Source: Talaromyces rugulosus
Taxonomy: Eukaryota; Ascomycota; Eurotiomycetes; Eurotiales; Trichocomaceae
Assembly: GCF_013368755.1 (NCBI RefSeq)
Contig: NC_049565.1
Location: 558,001 to 622,000, forward strand
Direction: 5' to 3'
Length of the DNA: 64,000 bases
This document shows positions 33,185 through 43,900 of the stretch, piece after piece; the stretch's first letter is position 1, and each line of letters starts with the position of its first letter. The notes below the pieces were generated by a model. The model saw only the letters and a list, made by a program, of their open reading frames with translations. It did not search any database and was not told the origin of the DNA. The position numbers and the translations under genes are program-made.

Positions 33185-35446
33185 ATGGCAAGCCAAAGCA
33201 ATCACCTGGTTAAGGTTCACGAGTTATGGAAGCTCTTACGACAACGGACAAATGAGGGCAGTTATGAGTTGGACGGACAACACTTGCACATTGCTGAGGT
33301 TGTAGCTACCGCGCAGTATGACAACCAAAGAAATACCCTCTGGATGGAAATTCTGTACTTACATGTTGTTCAGACAGAGCAGCATACCTTATCTTTCTCA
33401 AGATCCAAAGCTCCACCGACTCTTACAGTGTAGTTCGGATGTGCTATTCGATCATCTATCCAAGGGTTGGTATGTTTACGGTATGCGAGTTATGAACAGG
33501 ATATACAGTCTGCAGGTTTAGCCAAACAAGCTGACCCTATATTACAGGCGTTAATACCGGATTTGGAGGCAGTGCGGATTCGCGCACAACCGAGGTTATT
33601 TTACTTCAACAGTCACTGATGCAGCTCACCCAGACTGGAATTCTTTCCCGCTCTCCTGATGGCTTGGCGGTCCCCGGGCATTCTACACCACTGGGATGGG
33701 TCCGGGCTGCAATGGTCGTGAGGTGCAACTCTACGCTCAGGGGCCATTCAGCCGTATCTATCCCTACTCTAAAAGCAATGGCAGACTTGCTTCAACATCG
33801 ACTTACGCCTATTGTGCCCCTCCGGGGTTCTGTATCGGCATCGGGTGATTTGATGCCCCTCGCCTACGCTGCTGGCAGTCTGGAGGGAAATCCAGACATT
33901 TTGCTTGAAAAAAATGGCAAGGTTCAAGCATCGCACTTGGCCTTAGAGGAAGCTGGACTACAGAAGATTTCTCTCGGCCCGAAAGAGGGCTTGAGCTTAG
34001 TAAATGGGACATCTGCGTCCGCTGGTTTAGGTGCCTTGGTTGTGGCCGAGTCACATTTTCTGGCACTGCTCACCCAATTTTTGACAGGTGGAGCTGTCGA
34101 AGTACGTACAAATCGAGTCACCTCAAAAGTATTAAGCTGACGCAAAATGATATAAATAGGCATTGCGAGGTAGCTCAGAGAGTTTCCACCCTTTCATAGC
34201 GCAAACACGACCTCACCCAGGTCAGATCGAGTCCGCTCGCAACATTTACTACTTTCTCCGTGGATCCCATTTGTCTAGAGATGTTCTGGAGCCCAAGAAC
34301 CGAAGACGCGAAGACCTCGTGCAGGACCGCTATTCTCTTAGAAGTGCTCCTCAATGGATCGGTCCCCAACTGGAGGATTTGTTACTTGCAGATCAACAGA
34401 TTAGCATTGAGCTTAATTCTTCCTGCGACAACCCACTCGTTGACAGCGAGGCTAATGAGATTTACTACGGCTGCAACTTTCAGGCCGCAACTGTAACATC
34501 GGCCATGGAAAAGGTCCGTCTGGCTTTGCAAATGTTCGGTCGGATTCTCTTTGCACAGAGCTCTGAAATGATTGACCCTAATCTCAGTGGGGGCTTACCG
34601 GCGAATCTGGCTGCAGATGATCCGAGCCTTTCGTTCACAATGAAAGGAGTGGACATCAACATGGCTGCCTATATGGCTGAACTTTCTTATCTCGCCAATC
34701 CACTAAGTTCCCATGTGCAGTCTGCAGAGATGCATAACCAATCTATCAACTCAATGGCCCTCGCTTCCGCACGTATGAGCTTTGACGCTATTGATATCTT
34801 GACCAAAATGAGCGCATGCAGTGTCTATGTTGTTTGCCAGGCGCTGGACCTCCGATGTCTCCATACAAAGTTTTTGACGGAAGCTGTTAAATCCATCGCT
34901 TTCGTTACTACGAGCCTTTTCTCTACAACCTTGGATAGCCAACAATTAGACTCCTTACTTGTTGCCTTGAAGACTCATACGGATACAGCATGGGCAGCTT
35001 CAAGCAAATCAGATCTTCAGGTCCGTTGTGAATTGCTAGTCAGCTCAGCTGTGCCCATTGTTGTCGCCCATGCAAAAGGAGCAGTGGCAGAGGTTGTTGA
35101 GTGGAAGGAACAGACTACAAGTGCGGTTTCTGAGACTTGGAAGACAACATACAAAACTTTTGCAGATGCACCACCCACTGCACAATATTTGGGAAATGGG
35201 TCGGGGGTATTATACGAATTCGTACGAAATAAGCTCGGTGTTCCCTTCCACGAGGGCTTTGTCGAGCACCCTACTGCTGACAACAACACGCTGCGCGGGC
35301 GACCCAAGAAAACAATTGGAGGATGGATCTCAATCATTCACGACAGCATTGAGGATCATTCCATATATGACGAATTACTGACTCTCGTTGAAAAAGGCAT
35401 ATTGGCCTCCGAAAACGAGAAAAGCAGGACGAATGGGGTACACTAG
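33185..35446 (+). CDS. MIO-type aromatic amino acid ammonia-lyase or aminomutase (PAL family), four exons
   Basis: My model joins 33185..33315, 33383..33480, 33548..34101 and 34160..35446, giving 689 aa (67-, 67- and 58-nt introns). The exon 1/2 junction is the weakest. Reading across junctions gives WYVYG|VNTGFGGSADSRT, the family N-terminal signature. ASGDLMPLAYAAG holds the Ala-Ser-Gly that self-cyclises to the MIO cofactor. Conserved downstream motifs include ESFHPFIAQTRPHPGQ, SCDNPLVDSEANEIYYGCNF and AEMHNQSINSMAL. The enzyme would turn phenylalanine (or tyrosine) into cinnamate or, as an aminomutase, beta-phenylalanine. Beside a five-module NRPS it probably supplies a building block. 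Lyase and mutase cannot be told apart from sequence alone. It sits just inside the left arm of the inverted repeat. Confidence 0.88.
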
Positions 35447-36185
35447 CGTAATCCAAAATCCAAAACCGAGTTGGTCACTTACGGACGCTCTATATTGATT
35501 TCAAAGCTCAATTTTTAACCCGCATGATAATTGTATATCAAAAGCTGATTAGACCGCGATTAGCACATGTAGTTTCATATCCTATTATTTCACGATTATT
35601 ACAGTGAAATTGATGTCGGAAAGTGCTCACCTTACTAATCCAAAACTGGCCAGTCACGGTTTTTATTGCTTATATTCAACACCTAATCATACAAATCAGA
35701 CAGGTCAAACAGATCCTACAAATCAACTTGAAGATCTAGTCAGAAATTACGCATGTTTTGTGTATAAATTTGCTGTTGTTTTCATATATTTAGTTTCAGA
35801 CCTTTCAGACCTCAATAAAATTATCCTTGTTTGTATTCTAGACTATTAAATTCCGACAACTAGACTACCCGCCGCCGGAGGATCGGCGTCGCGCCGATAC
35901 TTTTTCACCACATTTGACCGTTCCTACGTACACTTTTTGCTATGGATGACCCTGGCGTTGGTGAAAAGGAGCCGAGATCAGGTTGTTTCTTGTCATCTTG
36001 TTCTGCTTCATCGCAATCCCAGTTTTATTGGCTGACTATTTAATGACTAGATTCCACAATCAGAACTGACGTGATTTCGGTCGAACCGCCTGTTGGCACA
36101 AGTAATTCTACCGTACTGGATAAACCCATTGTCGGGTTGGAAAGCGTGGACAACACGTTACGTTCAGATGCTGAACATGCTATAA
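35447..36185. other. Intergenic, with a perfect 7-bp hairpin at 35882-35898
   Basis: No supported gene. ATCGGCG-TCG-CGCCGAT at 35882-35898 is a perfect GC-rich hairpin in AT-rich DNA. A Thr/Asn-rich short ORF at 35604-35849 has no features of a real protein. Confidence 0.4.
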
Positions 36186-36479
36186 AGACAGATTCGAAAC
36201 CTCCTTCAGTTTTTACACATATCTTTCTTTATTTTGTCCGACTATCTAGGCAGCAGTTGTTTCATATCAATCTCTATAGCTAGGTGGTGTTTTATATGTC
36301 ACATAATTACGCGCAGTTCCTTAAGACCTTAAGAAATTATTGGTTTTTATCTGTATTACAATGACTGATAAAATACAGTCTAGCTATATATAGGTTGGCG
36401 TGAAACAACTGTTACCTAGATAGTAGGGCAAAATAAAGAAGAGTATGTGTAAATCATGAAGCAAGTTTCGAATCTGTCT
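36186..36479. mobile_element. MITE-like element with about 100-bp terminal inverted repeats
   Basis: The left end begins AGACAGATTCGAAAC and the right end is its complement, GTTTCGAATCTGTCT. Pairing continues with substitutions for about 100 bases (TTTACACATA, TTCTTTATTTTG, ACTATCTAGG, CAGTTGTTTCA). The 294-bp element has no ORF and an AT-rich centre with CCTTAAG repeated. This is the structure of a non-autonomous DNA transposon; I saw no clear target duplication. Confidence 0.7.
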
Positions 36480-36634
36480 GTACCTGATGCGGACCACTGT
36501 ACGGCCAACTAAGAGCCAGATTTCAATGCCTGGTTGTCATCAACCAAAGTTACAGGTTATTGACGCTACTGTACTGAAAAAGATGCTACCAGGCTGAGCA
36601 TAGAGTGGCGTGACGCTGAGCCCGCACATATTTG

Positions 36635-37230
36635 TTATATAGGTTGATCCAGTGTGGTGCCGATGTGAATCAGCGGAATGGAGACGGAAATCACCTCTGT
36701 CTTGCGCAGCACATTATGGGCATTGGATGGCTGTGAGATATCTTCTTAGAGAAAGAGGAACTGATATCAACATGACGGACAACCGAGGACAAACGGCACT
36801 TTATATAGTCAGTTGATCCATCAAAGGCAGTGTAGAGTGGATATTAAAGTTACTTTTAGTTGAACTAAAAGTAAACATGAATATCAAGGATCACTACAGA
36901 AAAAGTCTGTTGACTTATGTCTTTGAAAACTAACACTCCAAACTTGTGGAGTTACTATTGATGGAGGATAGGATTAAAATACATGCTATTAACTGGTAAT
37001 AAGTGGCTGATATTTATCATGCAATCATGAGCGATAATCTGGACTATATCAGAATCCTCCTGAGAAGAAAAGACATTGCTCGTGGAAGCATGTACTCCGG
37101 CGGCAGGGCGCCATTGGACTTGGCAGAATTTGTGTCGAGGAAACTTGACTGTCAATTCCCACATGCGATCCTGCTGGCTATTCTACAGAGGATCGGGGGA
37201 CCTATGGATGAAACCGATCATCGGGAATAG
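36635..37230 (+). pseudogene. Ankyrin-repeat gene relic
   Basis: Fragments in shifting frames read LIQCGADVNQRNGDGNHLCLA, LLRERGTDINMTDNRGQTAL and, from about 37000, YHAIMSDNLDYIRILLRRKD then GGRAPLDLAEFV. These are ankyrin repeats separated by stops and frameshifts. No intact start or flanking domain is left. It resembles the repeat tails of fungal NLR or ankyrin proteins. Confidence 0.6.
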
Positions 37231-37689
37231 GAGACGGAAGGGCCACGGGATGTTGTTATAGATAAGAGCAAGAGACAGATGGAAATTAAATTGATTAAAT
37301 TGACGAATTGTATCATGGGTATAATCATTACCCGGCTCTTGATCAAGAGGTTCATTTGACTCCGTTGAACTAGGGTAAGAGCAGGTGTGGTCGAAGATCA
37401 TGAGCGCTGGTAGAACCCCAGTTGTATGCTTCTCGGTGGGAAATGATCTCTACTTTCTAGAATGTTTCTTTTGGCTGACTCGTTAACTCTTACTTGATGC
37501 TATCTCCTTAACTAATTAAGGAATTATGTAGAGTAAGATAGCCATATCTCGACTAAAAATATATAGAAGCACTACTCTATAATTTACTATGTTATATTTA
37601 CCTTCCCTAATAATAAAGTATAATAAAAAGAAAATTCTTCTCTCCTTTTGTTGTAGTATATATCAGAAAGATGTATCGGAGTTCACTAC

Positions 37690-37965
37690 AAGGACTGGAG
37701 AAAGTTCTGGGAGTTAACCACTTATCCACGTTGACCAGTGACCAGTCTCAACAACTTAGCATTTGTCCTTAGCATGCAGGGGAAATATGATAAAGCCGAA
37801 CCTATGCTTCGACGGGTGCTGAAAGGATGCAAGAAATCGCTAGGGCCTAAGCATCCTCACACGCTAGTCACTGTTAATGAACTGAGCAATTAATGAACTG
37901 AGCAACATCTCTTTCGGCCAGGGGAAGCATGAAGAAGCTAAAGCGATGTACCAATACGCACCGGT
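37690..37965 (+). pseudogene. TPR (NLR-type) gene relic disrupted by a 16-bp tandem duplication
   Basis: The plus strand reads QGKYDKAEPMLRRVLKG, then SLGPKHPHTLVTVNELSN and a stop. After a frame change comes ISFGQGKHEEAKAMYQYA. This is the kinesin-light-chain-type TPR wording common at the C-termini of fungal NB-ARC proteins. The frame breaks exactly where TTAATGAACTGAGCAA is present twice in a row (37874-37889 and 37890-37905). Only a remnant of one to two repeats survives. Confidence 0.6.
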
Positions 37966-39176
37966 ACTGATTTTAATATTTTTGCTCATATTTCATCAAG
38001 ACACGGAAGTCGGCATAGAAAATTTAAATTGAGATTGACACGGTACAGTCGCACGCGAAATGTCATTTCGTGTTTTGTACGTATTATTCCACACCCGAGG
38101 GCTAGTCTTAAACTTTTGATCTGATTTTATATTTGCCAGAGAGGCTAGACCCAGTGAAACCAGGGACAATAAAGTTAAGTTACACGTTGTAACGCGGACT
38201 GCTACAAACGGCATAGACTTAATCATGTTTCCTTTGATAACTTCAAGTCAACCTTTCATCCTCGTTTTCCTTTCGTAGACATTGAAGCTATTCTTGTCAT
38301 GATCTGCATCATGATCGCTGTTATGACATGCCTAATATTATCGGCGCTGGTGTACCTTTACATATTCAAAATTGTAAGAGAATTGAGATTTGCTATACAC
38401 AACCAGATTGCAGGTAAAAGGGAGCAACAAAACTTAAGATCGAAAGGTTTACATTTGTGATCAGGTGTTGACATGAGACTGACAAGGAAGCGAACCAGGC
38501 GCGCAGGACTGACACCATCTACATTGGCGTAACTATTACCAGATAGGGTAATAGCCCTAACGCGAAGCCACTAGTAGACATCTACATAGTAGCGCAGGCC
38601 ATATGATCTATTCTTTTGGATGTTCTCGAGTTTCAATGAATTGCATCCAGATAGTAAAAATGTGTATCAAAACATTGTCATATGACGTAAGCTAAAGGTG
38701 ATGTACCGGTACTGGAAAGTGCGAATAGCTTCAATTCTAAACTGTGTCGTAAAGGCCTAGACATACGCGGACATCATACACGATCCGGTCCAGACTGACC
38801 GGATTCCTGCCGCCACGTGTTTGGATCAGCTTTCCATTTCGGACCAGCCTGCCAGTCGCTTAGCCCTAACCGTGCACTAATAGAAACATAGCATGTGAGA
38901 TCTATATGTAGCGTTTGAGTCTACCTGCGGCTATACTCTCTTTCTATCCCATGACAGCGAATCGCTTCAGGCCTCCCATACAAAAATAACCCAAAAAATC
39001 ATTGACGATCAATAACGTAATCAACGTGAACTTTTAACACAATGTCTAACTATTCGCGAGTATGAAGCTAAATTGAAGAGAAATTCCTGATACAGGCATA
39101 ATTTCAGATCAAGCTTGGAAGGAACTGTTACCGGCTAGAACGAGTGAAAGAGTTCACTAATAAATGGATCAGAGGA
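37966..39176. other. Intergenic region with a CCGGTC palindrome
   Basis: No supported gene. ATCCGGTC (38783-38790) and its exact complement GACCGGAT (38797-38804) flank six bases, a form expected for a dimeric zinc-cluster regulator, but it lies at the 3' side of the glutamine-synthetase-like gene. The minus ORF at 37996-38226 has no features. Confidence 0.4.
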
Positions 39177-40553
39177 CTAAAAGATTAGTCTGAGCCGTTC
39201 ATTGATCTCGGTCACTGTCATTCCGCTCGCAATCTCAATTTCGGACCTCTTCAATCTCACAAACTCGTTCAGCACCCGCGAACCCAAAGCTGCTTTCAAG
39301 ACATTATCGTCCGCAAGCCGCGCCAGCCGATCCTCCAGCGAAGCCGGGATGGAGTCTGTGATTCCCAGCTCGTCCTTGGAGACCTTGAGCGGGTCCAACA
39401 TGTGCGGCACTGGCTTCACCGTTAGCTCCCTCCGGCTCTCGATGCCGGCGACGCCGGCCGCGATCATAGCCGCAAAGGTTAGGTACGGATTCATGGCCGC
39501 GTCCGAGAAGCGCATCTCCCACAGGCCTGGCCGCCGCTCGCGCACCGCGCACGACTTGTTGTCGTACCCCCAGCTCGCCAGCTGTCTGCTTGCGGTGCAG
39601 GCGAGGCGTTGGTCACTCTGGAGCACACTTGGCATGGCAAAGGCCCCGACACCGGCTAGACTGCCCAGAACGCCAGAGAGGAAATAGTCGGCAGCCGCCG
39701 GGTCTGAGACCGAAACGCTGGCCTGCAGACACTGATATACATTGCCCTGCTCGAACGGGAACGGGCACATGGTCGCCTCGTACCCGTGGCGCCGCGCCAC
39801 CGTCTTGATGGTCTCACGGCAGTAGATGGCGGTGTCTGCGGCCTGCAGAGGCCCGTACGGGGGCAAGGCGATCTCGAAGATGCCGGGGCCCATACCCTCG
39901 GGGTGGTACTTGAGGATGTCAATGTCGGCCTTCGCTAGCGTCTGGGCGATGTCGTCGAGCACCCTGGTCAGAGCATCGTCGTACAGGAAGGTCGAGTTGA
40001 AGTTCGCGTGGGCTGTCGCCGGCCGCGTGAAATCGCTGGTACCCGGCTTGTACAAGAGGAACTCGATCTCCAGGCCGACCAGGATGTCCTGGCCTACAGC
40101 TTGCTGGGCGTGGAGCACCTGCTTCGCCAGGATGCTCCTCGGACACAGGCCGAATCCGCCATCATCGTTGTCACTTGCTTCCGCTTTGCCTGCTTCTCGG
40201 ACAGCGCACATGACGATGGCGTGGCTCGGATAGAAGGAGCACACTTTCAACGTGGTCCAGTCCGGCACGATCTTGTCGACGCCAACCTGGAGCGCCTGCA
40301 TATTTGCCGTGTCGAATACCGTGATTCCCACGGCGAACACAGACATGTTCGTGTTGAAGGACCCGTCGGCAGCCACTTGGAGCGTGGCCTTTCTGGGCAT
40401 GACCGACACGCGGAGCACCGACCCGTGGTCCACGACAACGAAGCGGACGAAGAGTACGTCCGGGTTGCCGTCAAAGAAGTCTTGAACAGTTAAAACTGGC
40501 GCCGTGTTTGCCATTTTCAGGTTTATTTTTGGGTAGACTGGGTTGAGACGCAA
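39177..40553 (-). CDS. Glutamine-synthetase-like protein with atypical active site
   Basis: A single exon of 458 aa; an internal Met at residue 14 (MANTAPVL) is an alternative start. The fold-defining motifs of the catalytic domain are visible: GLEIEFLLYK (about 160-169), GPGIFEIALPPYGP (about 221-234), WGYDNKSCAVRERR (about 327-340) and MRFSDAAMNPYLTFAA (about 345-360). The ammonia/glutamate-site His-x-His segment, normally of the GxGxHxHxS type, is replaced by GNVYQCLQASVSV with no His. GS relatives include gamma-glutamyl-amide ligases and FluG-type proteins. In this cluster it could ligate an amine, or be a catalytically altered relic. GC content is clearly higher than in the NRPS gene beside it. 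It lies 421 bp from the NRPS 3' end on the same strand. Confidence 0.75.
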   Translation of the reverse strand: MRLNPVYPKINLKMANTAPVLTVQDFFDGNPDVLFVRFVVVDHGSVLRVSVMPRKATLQVAADGSFNTNMSVFAVGITVFDTANMQALQVGVDKIVPDWTTLKVCSFYPSHAIVMCAVREAGKAEASDNDDGGFGLCPRSILAKQVLHAQQAVGQDILVGLEIEFLLYKPGTSDFTRPATAHANFNSTFLYDDALTRVLDDIAQTLAKADIDILKYHPEGMGPGIFEIALPPYGPLQAADTAIYCRETIKTVARRHGYEATMCPFPFEQGNVYQCLQASVSVSDPAAADYFLSGVLGSLAGVGAFAMPSVLQSDQRLACTASRQLASWGYDNKSCAVRERRPGLWEMRFSDAAMNPYLTFAAMIAAGVAGIESRRELTVKPVPHMLDPLKVSKDELGITDSIPASLEDRLARLADDNVLKAALGSRVLNEFVRLKRSEIEIASGMTVTEINERLRLIF

Positions 40554-40974
40554 ATAACGCTAGTTTGTTTTGCTCTTGGTTAGGGTTAGGTTAGGGCAGT
40601 TTTCTTACGTAAGGCGGCAGTAAAGGAGGAGGAGGAAGAAGAAGGAAGAGGACGAGTGCAGGACCACACACTCTCTTTATAGACCTTTTCTAATGTCAGC
40701 TAACGTAGTAGTCCTCATTAACCTGATTTAGCTAGCTTCTATACTATCGCCGCTATGAAAGGTCTATCTAGAGAAGTGATTTATGCACATGAAATTCGGA
40801 AGTGACGGAAAAAAACCAAATTCAATTGTTGTTTTATGTGCTGTATAGGGGAAAGCAGCTGATGATTTGGACAAATTGACATCATAAACTATTCAAGCTA
40901 TTCATGATGTATAAATCCGCTGTCTATGTGTTTCTAAGTACAAGAATATAGATTTACGAATGCATCTCTTGCAC
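40554..40974. promoter_or_regulatory. Gap between NRPS 3' end and GS-like start, with a telomere-like TTAGGG run
   Basis: TTAGGGTTAGGTTAGGG at 40580-40596 lies 27 bp upstream of the GS-like start codon, followed by a purine-rich GGA/GAA run. Short interstitial telomere motifs (teloboxes) occur in fungal promoters and at sites of repaired breaks. No gene in the gap. Confidence 0.5.
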
Positions 40975-43900
40975 TTAACCACGAAGCTCCTCAACAATCT
41001 CTTCGCAATACGTAGAAAGCATTTGCAAAATCTCATCAGCCCCGTCTTCACCAATTTCCTCCGGACTAGCCAGTAGCCACAAACGCAGCACATTGTCTTC
41101 TGGATAGACCAGCACTGTAGTCCAGTGCGGCTTTGCAACAAGCTCGTACCATGTAACGACCACCTTTTCATCCCCAAACCGCAGCTCAGGCTCAAATGCC
41201 ATGTTTCGGAAGTGCACCGCTGACGTGTAGCCAGTGCCAGACGCCCATTCCGTAGAATTGTCCACAAGGTCATCCCAGTCCAGCCCCTCGTGTTCCGTGT
41301 GTTCATCCACCTGCTGTGCCGATGCTTCAACTAAGTCACGCAGGTGCTGCCGCCTGCTTGTACTTGGATGATTGGTATTGAGCCGTAGTCTGAAGGGCAG
41401 CATGTTGACGCATGGGCCAACAACAGAGTCAAGCCCTGGCATCGCTCCATTGCGACCTGTGGTCACATTGCCAAACACCACCTCCTGCACATTGGCCAGC
41501 TTTTGCAACACAAGTGCCCATGCCACATTAACCACGACAGTGGGACGTGTGCGCCTGTTATCTTCTGCATTGTGGAAATATGGCAGAGCAAATGAACGTA
41601 GAGTGCGCACTTGACTACCACCTGGCTTGTACACTAGTGGAGACGTGGGGTGTGAAGATTTGTTCAAGACCCTCTGCCAGTAAAGATGGGAAGCGTGCGC
41701 CGTCTGGTTGCGATAATGGAGTAGACTTGTCCAGTCTGGTGTCTTTTCCACAATGCCATCGTTGAATGCAGTGGCCAGTGATTGTAAAATACGCACCGTA
41801 CACCAGCCGTCATTTTGCATGTGCGACAACCGCAGAATGACACGTCGTAGGTTACTGCCTGTGTTCACAAGAGTCATCTTAGTGAATATATCACTAACAT
41901 GCGCCTGACGGCCATCTGCTGGGCAGAAACGATTGGAAAAGGTAGTTATCTGCTCCGTTGTAGCGATTTCCTCGACAGCCAAAGGCGCATCACGTAGAAT
42001 GATTTGATAGTACTTTCCTTGGTGCTTCACGAAACGAGCTCGTAGACTTTGGAATTCCTGCACCACAATTCTGCATGCTGCTTGAAGCTTTTCCCATGAA
42101 ACCCGGGGCCCAATGTCTATATACGCGTATTGAAGGCCTAGTGGCTCCTCCTGGTTGTGCATGTAATCGACCTGGAATCTATTTGCCGGGAGAATGTCCT
42201 CTATCTGACTATCCTCGATCTTCAGGGCCGGCACGATGTGTGTTTGCACGAACGAATGAACATCTTGTATATCTTTGGCAAGACTGTACGGCTTGTATGC
42301 CACATCGATTCGATCTAGACGGTTGACCCTCTTAGCGAGCAGGGCAAGTTTTGAACTCGTGAATACGTCACTCGTCTTCAATTCTAAGTCATGATCATGA
42401 GCCTTTGTTGTTAGCCGCATCACACCCAGGGAGTCGCCGCCCAGATGGAAAAAATCGTCTTCGCGGGAAATAGTCGTGGAGTCTATGCCCAGAACCTCGC
42501 CCCAAAGAACAGCAAGAAGAGACTCCATCGTAGACGACGGAGGCGTGTGTATTGGTTTCTCAATGTCACCACGAATCCATGTCAACTGTGACAGACGAAT
42601 TTGTGTCCCAAGCTCCTTTAGTTTGCGGCGATTCGTCTTGCCAGAGCTTGTCTTCGGAATTGCTGTTAAAGCAATGAAGGCTTCGGGCTGGAGATAGACG
42701 GGCAGTCTAGCATCTAGCCCTGACTTAAGTGCTGGAATTACTTTCTGCAGGATCTTGTCAAGCGTCTTTTCTTCTATATCAGGTGGCGCCTGCTTTTGAA
42801 CAGATGCACCAACAAAGACGACCAACATCTGTCGCACAGTCGCACTCAGGTTAATTTGGACAATTTCCGCCGCGAACTCCAATCCCTGCGGGATATGAGA
42901 AGAAACGGCGTATTCAATCGTAGGCAAGTCCACTCTCTGACCGCGAAGCTTAATCTCTGACCCTATACGACCGATGAAGACAATCGAACCGTCCTCTGCA
43001 TACTTTGCTTGATCTCCTGTGCGGAAGAGAGTCCCCGCTCTGCCAGGGATATTTCCTCTACCAGACACCAGCCAGGGTGGGTTCTCTACGAGAGGATATT
43101 GGTATGGTCCAAGATACCCTGCTCCAATGATGGGCCCCTCAATGAGAATCTCGCCCACCGCACCGACAGCTGCCAATTTGTTCGGATTTCCGATTTCTGT
43201 TATCCACAAGTTGGCACCGCGTCCAACCCCTATCGATCCTAACTGTGAGGTATCCGATATCTGGGATGAGATGGCGCACAAAATAGTGCACTCCGTTGGT
43301 CCGTAGACGTTCACGAGGTGGACTCGATGCGCCCATTTTTCAATGTCGGATTTGCCGAGAGCTTCACCGGTTAGCACGAGCGTCTTGAGGTTTGGAAAAC
43401 GCTCTGGATCGAGTGTGCGCGCAACTGACGGTACCGTTTGTGCCCAATTGACATGGAAAGCGTTGATGAAGGAGCCAATGTCGCCCTTGAGACTCTCGTC
43501 ACTGGGGACACAGAGACATCCGCCCTGTGTGATGGTGTAGAAGAAGTTAAAAACACAGGCATCAAACGAGTATGATGAACTATCGAGTGACCGTGTATGC
43601 GTGTTTAACTGGAATCCTTCAGCTCCAGCCTGGTAGTGTATAGCGGTAGCCAGGTTCTCGTGGCTGATCCGCACGCCCTTCGCGGCACCAGTGCTGCCAG
43701 ATGTAAAGACTGCATATGCTATGTCGTGTGCTGTCAGTGGTGCAATGTCTGGGGCCTGATCAATGTTCCTGGATGCATCTTGGCTGCCATCCAGAGTCGC
43801 ATCGACGATAACGGCATTGCGGACCAGTCGTGCAGCGCGGTCTCTCGTTTTGGCAGCACACAAGATAATATTGGCTCCTAAAGGCTGCATGATTGCTCTT

